Positions 45,658 to 50,796 of a stretch of 50,796 nt of DNA are shown piece by piece; position 1 is the stretch's first letter; every line of letters begins with the position of its first letter. The DNA is taken from contig NZ_QBUC01000026.1 of NCBI RefSeq assembly GCF_003058165.1, positions 1-50,796 on the forward strand, in the 5' to 3' direction. The stretch comes from Paenisporosarcina sp. OV554 (lineage in GTDB: Bacteria > Bacillota > Bacilli > Bacillales_A > Planococcaceae). A program made the translations under genes and the position numbers. Under the pieces are notes generated by a model. The model made no database searches and had not been told where the DNA came from. It worked only from the letters and a program-made list of their open reading frames with translations.

Positions 45658-47431
45658 AATATGGAACAGCGTCGTCGGGAAGCTATGGGTAACCATACTG
45701 CTTCTCGTTTCGTTTGTATTGTTTATCATTACCATCTTAATGCTTGAGTTTTTAGGGAATTATCATATTGAACAAGCAGAGGCCTCGTTACGCAAAGAAG
45801 CGAATACAATTGCGCGAATAGTGAATGAACATGACCAGGTGGAATCAGCAATGTATATTATTTCTGATATTTTAGGACCTGAGACGAATGCGCTTATTGC
45901 AAAAGAACCTCGTGAAGTTTCATTAACATTACATGAAGGCCAAAATGAAGAAAAAATAAAAGAGCGCATCATGAATGATAGAAGCCTAGTAAAAGTTTTT
46001 GAATCTTCTCAACCTATTATTAAAGAAATGATTTTACCTTCCCTTGAAAATGATAATCAAATGGAGTCTTTTATTGTCTTAGCATCTCCATTAAATATTG
46101 AAAATGATTTACATGGCGCAGTATTTATCTACCAAAGTTTAGATGTCATTCATAAAACAACAAAAGAAACGACAAATATTGTGTTTTTATCAGCATTCAT
46201 TGCATTTATGTTAACAACGTTTTTCGCTTTCTTCTTATCCACTCGAATTACTTCCCCTTTACGGAAAATGCGAGAAGCTGCTTTTGAATTGTCAAAAGGA
46301 AACTTTGATACAAAATTACCTGCTCTTCAAAATGATGAGATTGGTCAATTAGCTACAGCATTTAACCAAATGGGACGACAATTAAAACATCATTTAGAAG
46401 TAATTAATCAGGAAAAAGAGCAATTATCAAGCATACTAACATCAATGACAGACGCTGTTATTACCTTTAATCGAGACCATACAATTTTACTCAGCAACCC
46501 ACAGGCTGAAAAATTGTTGCAAAAATGGTTTTTCCGAATTGGGACGAGTAAAGGCCAACCTATTCCCATTGAAATGGATCATATGCTCGACCATGTTCTT
46601 CATTTGGAAGAAGAAATAAATGAAGAGTTAGAAATGGAAGGGAGTTATTACGCCATTACCTTCAGCCCATTATATAGCGGAGATTCGATTCGCGGGGCAG
46701 TTGCGGTACTTCGAGATATGACAGAACAAAACCGGTTAGACCGATTACGTTCTGATTTTATCGCAAATGTATCTCATGAACTAAGAACTCCTATTGCGAT
46801 GTTACAAGGCTATAGTGAAGCCATAATTGATGATGTCGTGTCTACAGATGAAGAACGAGATGAAATGATTAAAATCATTTATGAAGAATCAAAACGTATG
46901 GGGCGTTTAGTAACCGATTTACTTGATTTAGCTCGAATGGAATCAGGTCGTATGCGTCTATACAGAGAAAGTGTAACTATTGCTCAAGTTATTGAACGAA
47001 TCACACAAAAATTTGCTCAAGTAGCTAGAGAATCAAATGTTGAATTAAAATTTAGTACAACAGTGACTCCAGAGCTAACTGTTGATATCGATGAAGATCG
47101 AATTGAACAAGTGTTGACTAATTTAATTGATAACGCAATTCGCCATACATCAAATGAAGGAAATGTTTCGGTTCGTGTCGAACAACACAATGCATTCGTT
47201 AAAATTAGCGTTGAAGACACAGGGTCAGGAATCCCAACTGAAGATTTACCTTTTGTATTTGAACGTTTTTATAAGGCTGATAAATCCAGAACAAGAGGTA
47301 AAGGTGGAACAGGTTTAGGTTTAGCAATTGCCAAAAATATGGTAGAAGCTCATGATGGTACGATTACAGTTAAAAGTGAAGAAACCGTTGGCACCATATT
47401 TACCTTTACGTTACCCATTAAAAATTTGTAA
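45650..47431 (+). CDS. resE: Sensor histidine kinase ResE
   Basis: The 593-residue kinase has two membrane spans (about 10-32 and 172-195) around an extracytoplasmic domain, then HAMP (about 198-250), PAS (about 255-360), and a HisKA box with the phospho-histidine in VSHELRTPIAMLQGY. A GHKL ATPase domain follows (NLIDNAIRHT, DTGSGIP, GKGGTGLGLAIA). The ATG at 45650 overlaps the resD stop; an ATG at 45638 is inside resD. It senses respiratory/redox state. Confidence 0.95.
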   Translation: MNRIWNSVVGKLWVTILLLVSFVLFIITILMLEFLGNYHIEQAEASLRKEANTIARIVNEHDQVESAMYIISDILGPETNALIAKEPREVSLTLHEGQNEEKIKERIMNDRSLVKVFESSQPIIKEMILPSLENDNQMESFIVLASPLNIENDLHGAVFIYQSLDVIHKTTKETTNIVFLSAFIAFMLTTFFAFFLSTRITSPLRKMREAAFELSKGNFDTKLPALQNDEIGQLATAFNQMGRQLKHHLEVINQEKEQLSSILTSMTDAVITFNRDHTILLSNPQAEKLLQKWFFRIGTSKGQPIPIEMDHMLDHVLHLEEEINEELEMEGSYYAITFSPLYSGDSIRGAVAVLRDMTEQNRLDRLRSDFIANVSHELRTPIAMLQGYSEAIIDDVVSTDEERDEMIKIIYEESKRMGRLVTDLLDLARMESGRMRLYRESVTIAQVIERITQKFAQVARESNVELKFSTTVTPELTVDIDEDRIEQVLTNLIDNAIRHTSNEGNVSVRVEQHNAFVKISVEDTGSGIPTEDLPFVFERFYKADKSRTRGKGGTGLGLAIAKNMVEAHDGTITVKSEETVGTIFTFTLPIKNL

Positions 47432-47453
47432 CTTTATTGAAGACTAAAACGAC
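47427..47453 (+). promoter_or_regulatory. Predicted sigma-X autoregulatory promoter
   Basis: TGTAAC (47427-47432) and CGAC (47450-47453) are separated by exactly 17 bases, matching the Bacillus ECF sigma-X/sigma-W-type consensus. The -35 overlaps the resE stop codon (TAA 47429-47431). It is 28 bases before the sigX start, as expected for autoregulation. Confidence 0.75.
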
Positions 47454-47481
47454 TACTTTAAAGAACGGGAGGAGTTGTTAA

Positions 47482-48024
47482 ATGAATGACTCCGTTTTTC
47501 ACAGGCTTTATGACCAGTATCATCAAGATGTTTTTCAATTCTTGTTGTACATGGTGAAGAATAGACAAACAGCCGAAGATTTAATGCACGAAGTATATGT
47601 AAGAGTGTTAAAAGCTTTCAGCCGTTTCGAAGGCAAAAGTTCTGAAAAAACGTGGTTATTTTCAATTGCTAAAAATGTAGCAATTGATCATTTCCGAAAA
47701 TCTTCGGTACGTAAACGACATTCATTTGACTTTTTTGATTGGGAAAAACAAGAATTAAGATCCACAGAAGCTCTTCCTGAAGAATTAGCTGAAATGAATG
47801 ATGAAATGAAACAATTGTTAAACGCGTTAGAAGAATGTACAGGCGATCAAAAAATGGTTGTTATTATGCGATACTTCCAAGAATTATCAATCTCTGAGAC
47901 AGCACAAGTTCTGGGATGGACGGAGGGTAAAGTCAAGACCACTCAACACCGAGCAATTAATAAACTTCGGGATCGCTTATCTGGGCATTCGGATAGGAGG
48001 AAAGTTCACGATGAGCAACAATAA
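47482..48024 (+). CDS. sigX: ECF RNA polymerase sigma factor SigX
   Basis: The 180-residue ECF factor has region 2 (LYDQYHQDVFQFLLYMV, AEDLMHEVYVRVLKAF, KTWLFSIAKNVAIDHFRK) and region 4 (MVVIMRYFQELSISETAQ, GWTEGKVKTTQHRAINKLR). SigX in Bacillus controls cell-envelope charge genes. It follows resE and overlaps its anti-sigma gene by 14 bases, as in B. subtilis. Confidence 0.93.
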   Translation: MNDSVFHRLYDQYHQDVFQFLLYMVKNRQTAEDLMHEVYVRVLKAFSRFEGKSSEKTWLFSIAKNVAIDHFRKSSVRKRHSFDFFDWEKQELRSTEALPEELAEMNDEMKQLLNALEECTGDQKMVVIMRYFQELSISETAQVLGWTEGKVKTTQHRAINKLRDRLSGHSDRRKVHDEQQ

Positions 48025-49246
48025 ATGGAGTGAACAAAAAATCGATCAGTTACTTAGCCAGGTGCCCAAACTTCAAGACACTCGTTCTAAAGACGAAGTA
48101 TTGAAACGTTTACAGCAGGATCAAAGACTTTCAGAAGGTTCCAAAGTGAAACAGAAACGATGGATACCAGCAGCTGTAGCTATAGCTGCCTTGATTACAT
48201 TAACATTTTTAGGTGCGACACTTATCAACAAGCCAAATAACTTTATGCAAAGTGCATTTGACAGTAATTCAGAAAGTGCTAAATCTACTGATATGGATGC
48301 CGTAACAAATGATGAAAATAAAACTTCCATGGAAGAAGAGGCAACAATTTTTGATAGTGCGTCAGAAAAAGCAACTCCTGAAAGTGAGATGTCTGTTGCA
48401 AAAGCTCCAGCTGAATCAAATTTAACAACTGTTAATTCAAGTGATGTAGAAAATCATACAGCTTTTCAAATTGGTCTAGTTTCTCAAGATGCACTTGTAA
48501 TACCTGTTACTTTTTTAATACCTAACGATCAAATTCAACAGGATTTTGGGGGTCAGTCTCCAAATACGTTGCAATTATATGAGCAATATGCGGATGACAT
48601 TGATGAAGAAGAACTCGGCTTTATTGATTATCACCCTTTTAAGGGGACTTTTGAAATTGATCAAGATCAACTAAATCATCAGTTACCTAAAGAACACGAT
48701 TATGACTTATCAAGTACCGCTCTAGAGGTATATGATGAAGCACTTCAATACACATTTGAAGGCTATACTCAAGTAAATCATCAGAATGAGGATGGTAGTC
48801 AAGCTGAATTTAATCAAGTAGGTGAAAAAATACCTACAGTTCTATCTAATGGGTTATACAAAACGGCTGTTTACCCATACACAGATCCAACAGGTCAAGT
48901 CTACTTGGTGCCGAGTCTAAATGAATCGTACGACGATGTGTCTGAAGCAATGGATGCCTTAAACACGCCTCCAAATGATTTTTTTGCAAAGGCGATACCA
49001 AGGTCAGTTACTTATACAGTTGAAGAAATTAAAGGAATTGTCCACATCAGGTTTACTAAACCACTTGAGCTGAATTCATTTTCACAAGAACAATCATCTC
49101 AAATGATTGAAAGCTTTGTCTTAACTGGAGCTACTTTCGACGTCCAGGTTCAATTCGATAATGTTCTTGAAGAACAGTGGAACGATATTAATTTAACCCA
49201 ACCAATTGAACAACCAATTGGACTAAATAAATTTAGTTGGCAATAA
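48011..49246 (+). CDS. rsiX: Anti-sigma factor RsiX
   Basis: The 411-residue protein has a short cytoplasmic N-terminus (about 1-52) that should bind SigX, one membrane span (RWIPAAVAIAALITLTFLGA, about 53-72), and a long extracytoplasmic domain. A linker rich in S, E and A (about 80-150) precedes a folded region. The ATG at 48011 follows GGATAGGAGG and overlaps sigX; the frame is open further upstream inside sigX but is a shadow there. Length is somewhat greater than B. subtilis RsiX (368). Confidence 0.88.
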   Translation: MSNNKWSEQKIDQLLSQVPKLQDTRSKDEVLKRLQQDQRLSEGSKVKQKRWIPAAVAIAALITLTFLGATLINKPNNFMQSAFDSNSESAKSTDMDAVTNDENKTSMEEEATIFDSASEKATPESEMSVAKAPAESNLTTVNSSDVENHTAFQIGLVSQDALVIPVTFLIPNDQIQQDFGGQSPNTLQLYEQYADDIDEEELGFIDYHPFKGTFEIDQDQLNHQLPKEHDYDLSSTALEVYDEALQYTFEGYTQVNHQNEDGSQAEFNQVGEKIPTVLSNGLYKTAVYPYTDPTGQVYLVPSLNESYDDVSEAMDALNTPPNDFFAKAIPRSVTYTVEEIKGIVHIRFTKPLELNSFSQEQSSQMIESFVLTGATFDVQVQFDNVLEEQWNDINLTQPIEQPIGLNKFSWQ

Positions 49247-49293
49247 AAAGAATCATTTTGTAGGCTCAAGTAGTTTACAAATGATTCTTTTTT
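49246..49293 (+). terminator. Terminator of sigX-rsiX
   Basis: AAAAGAATCATTT...TGTA pairs with TACA...AATGATTCTTTT around a 13-base loop, followed by T residues. Confidence 0.85.
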
Positions 49294-49327
49294 TCTTATA
49301 GTAGAGAATGTAAGTTAATAATGATTC

Positions 49328-49456
49328 ATCTTCGGGGCAGGGTGAAATTCCCGATCGGCGGTAATGGAAGAACGTTTTCTTGAGCCCGCGAGCCGAAAGG
49401 CAGGATTTGGTGAAATTCCAAAGCCGACAGTATAGTCTGGATGGGAGAAGGTGAAG
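49328..49456 (+). promoter_or_regulatory. FMN riboswitch (RFN element)
   Basis: The hallmark segments are present in order: CTTCGGGGCAGGGTGAAATT, CCCGATCGGCGGTAATG, GAGCCCGCGAGC, CAGGATTTGGTGAAATTCC, AAGCCGACAGTATAGTC and TGGATGGGAGAAGG. FMN binding should favour the downstream terminator and shut off ribU. Confidence 0.97.
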
Positions 49457-49516
49457 GTGCGGTCGTTTTTCGTTCTGTCATTTAACGAGACGCCTATTTA
49501 GGTGCGCCTTTTTACT

Positions 49517-49548
49517 CCCCTAAGCGATAACGGCTTAAGGGGTTTTTT
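49517..49548 (+). terminator. Riboswitch expression-platform terminator
   Basis: CCCC-TAAGC (49517-49525) pairs with GCTTA-AGGGG (49533-49542, one bulge), followed by six T. It lies between the FMN aptamer and ribU. Confidence 0.85.
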
Positions 49549-49611
49549 AATGGAACTGGAACGAACAAACTTTTCTTCTTGTGGAGTGAATCGACAAAGG
49601 GAGAGAGTCAT

Positions 49612-50190
49612 ATGAAGAACAACAAATTGCGAATTATGATTGCAGTCGCGATGTTAAGTAGCATTTCATTTGTTTTAATGCTATTTAATTTTCCATTACC
49701 AGCATTACCAGCCTTTTTGAAAGTCGACTTTAGTGATGTACCGGCATTAATCGCTGCAATAACAATGGGTCCAATAGCTGGCATATTAGTCGCTCTTTTT
49801 AAAAATGTCTTGTACTGGATGTTCAGTGGAAGTCCAACTGGAGTACCGGTAGGAGAAATAGCGAATTTTGTTACGAGCATTCTATTTATGTTACCTGTTT
49901 ATGCAATTTATCGTAAAATATCGACTACTAAAGGCTTAACTTTTGGGTTAATTGCGGGAGTTTTTGCAATGGCTATCGGAATGAGCGTCTTAAATTACGC
50001 AATATTTTTACCAATGTACACATACTTCTTGAATATGCCTGAAATTACAGGTACTGCTTTACGCAATACAATTTTATTAGGTATTCTGCCATTTAATTTA
50101 ATCAAAGGTCTGTTGCTATCTGCCGTGATCATTTTATTGTTCAAAACAATGAAAACGTGGTTAGATAAACAACGAGCGATTTTCTCATAA
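49612..50190 (+). CDS. ribU: Riboflavin transporter (ECF S-component RibU/FmnP)
   Basis: The 192-residue membrane protein has about six spans and the RibU pattern: MLSSISFVLMLFNFPLPALP, KVDFSDVPALIAAITMGPI, then LFKNVLYWMFSGSPTGVPVGE and NFVTSILFMLPVYAIYRK. It binds riboflavin and works with the shared EcfAA'T module. The ATG at 49612 follows GGGAGAGAG. The FMN riboswitch directly upstream confirms the flavin role. Confidence 0.96.
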   Translation: MKNNKLRIMIAVAMLSSISFVLMLFNFPLPALPAFLKVDFSDVPALIAAITMGPIAGILVALFKNVLYWMFSGSPTGVPVGEIANFVTSILFMLPVYAIYRKISTTKGLTFGLIAGVFAMAIGMSVLNYAIFLPMYTYFLNMPEITGTALRNTILLGILPFNLIKGLLLSAVIILLFKTMKTWLDKQRAIFS

Positions 50191-50260
50191 ATAGAATCAT
50201 AGTTAATAATAGTAAATTTTTATAATTTCAAGCTAATAAGAAAAGACCTGAATCGCCTAA
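50191..50260. other. Short intergenic region between ribU and the insertion sequence
   Basis: AT-rich; no terminator with a clear stem was found for ribU here. Confidence 0.4.
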
Positions 50261-50796
50261 TGAACTGAGCCCTTATTAACGGACAGTTTAATAAAAAGGC
50301 ACCTTAAAATTCATGTTGCGATTAGATGACTTCGGTATTGTTCCGGAGTCATCTTTTTTAAGTTCCATTGTTTACGTGTTGTATTGTAATGTTCCATATA
50401 TTCATCAACCATGACCTTAAGGTCAAACAAACTCAGGGCGTCCTTATTATCTACATCATCCTTAAAATGTCCAAAGAATGACTCCATAGGGGCATTGTCT
50501 AGACAATTACCACGACGTGACATAGATTGAACTAGACCCATTTCCTTCACGATTTCTTGATAATCTGGGTGTGTATAATGGAACCCTTGATCCGAGTGGA
50601 TTATAGCTTCAGGATGAATGTTTCCTCCTAATGATTCTTCTAATTTAGCTAGAGTACGGTAAACAATTTTCATACTTAAACTAGTTGAAAGCTCATATGC
50701 GAGTATCTCCCGTGTGGCAACGTCTTTTACACATGATAAATAGGCTGTTTGACCACCTCCATAGGGAAGGTATGTGATGTCAGTCAGAAGTACTTT
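50261..50796 (-). mobile_element. IS3-family insertion sequence, partial (cut by window edge)
   Basis: The left boundary on the plus strand is TGAACTGAGCCCTTATTAAC followed by GGACAGTTTA, typical of the terminal inverted repeat of IS150/IS3-group elements. The transposase gene runs from the right edge towards this end. The other end is outside the window. Confidence 0.8.
50311..50796 (-). CDS. IS3-family transposase OrfB, 3' part
   Basis: The frame is open from the window edge to a stop at 50311, about 160 residues. It holds the rve/DDE integrase core: TDITYLPYGGGQ (first D), IHSDQGFHYTHPDY (second D), and NAPMESFFGHFKDD (catalytic E), ending in YNTTRKQWNLKKMTPEQYR. This is the C-terminal half of an IS150-like OrfB. 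The start and OrfA lie beyond the window. No frameshift or stop interrupts the visible part, so the element may be intact. Confidence 0.93.
   Translation of the reverse strand, partial: KVLLTDITYLPYGGGQTAYLSCVKDVATREILAYELSTSLSMKIVYRTLAKLEESLGGNIHPEAIIHSDQGFHYTHPDYQEIVKEMGLVQSMSRRGNCLDNAPMESFFGHFKDDVDNKDALSLFDLKVMVDEYMEHYNTTRKQWNLKKMTPEQYRSHLIAT

Overview
The window looks like a chromosome segment from a low-GC, endospore-lineage Firmicute, most likely a Planococcaceae-type Bacillales (Sporosarcina / Lysinibacillus / Paenisporosarcina kind). The evidence is AT-rich coding sequence, strong AAGGAGG-type ribosome binding sites, TTG/GTG starts, and gene blocks matching Bacillus subtilis order: lexA-yneA-yneB-ynzC-tkt-sirA-yneF, and yqkE/yqkF-nudF-spoIIM-fur-xerD-deoB ... 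spoIIAA-spoIIAB-sigF-spoVAF-lysA-ribT-ypuF-scpA-scpB-dacB-rluB-resABCDE-sigX-rsiX-ribU. The species call is inference; no rRNA or tRNA gene is present to test it.

Layout. 0-15.8 kb is accessory. A transposase tail sits at the left edge. A catabolic/transport cluster follows (M20 peptidase, YhjC/YhjB-type DUF3311 + sodium:solute symporter, YtcJ-type amidohydrolase, C45 Ntn-hydrolase) with a perfect CcpA cre site. Then come an M20 carbamoylase, a three-gene oxidation operon (tartrate-dehydrogenase-like enzyme, SDR, aldehyde dehydrogenase), and a gene-poor stretch with an excisionase-like small protein and an RlmN-family methyltransferase. An isolated phage-type holin gene lies just before the SOS module. 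16.2-18.3 kb is the SOS module (lexA divergent from yneA-yneB-ynzC, with LexA boxes between), followed by tkt, sirA and yneF. 21.3-24.5 kb is a small acyl-CoA block (hydrolase, HMG-CoA lyase, thiolase). 24.5-50.2 kb is the conserved core: redox/Nudix genes, fur, xerD, nucleoside catabolism, the spoIIA sigma-F operon, lysA, condensin partners scpAB, dacB, rluB, cytochrome c biogenesis and respiration control resABCDE, the ECF sigma factor sigX with anti-sigma rsiX, and an FMN-riboswitch-controlled riboflavin transporter. An IS3-family transposase is cut by the right edge.

The most unusual content is non-coding. Three intergenic loci (about 6.5-6.85, 14.9-15.7 and 31.3-32.2 kb) hold diverged copies of one element. 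Its central hairpin keeps a GTGA(C)...(G)TCAC tip while the arms change sequence and stay base-paired. At two loci a reverse-oriented copy is followed by a forward one. This is what a structured RNA or RNA-encoding repeat would look like, and I do not recognise it as a known family. Other notable points are a spoVAF gene whose homologous N-terminus has no ATG/GTG/TTG start (an ATA follows a good ribosome binding site), an exact 21-bp tandem repeat encoding heptads, an ATG-TAA start-stop overlapping the cre site, a predicted sigma-X autoregulatory promoter overlapping the resE stop codon, and absence from their usual positions of spoVAA-AE, spmAB and dacF.
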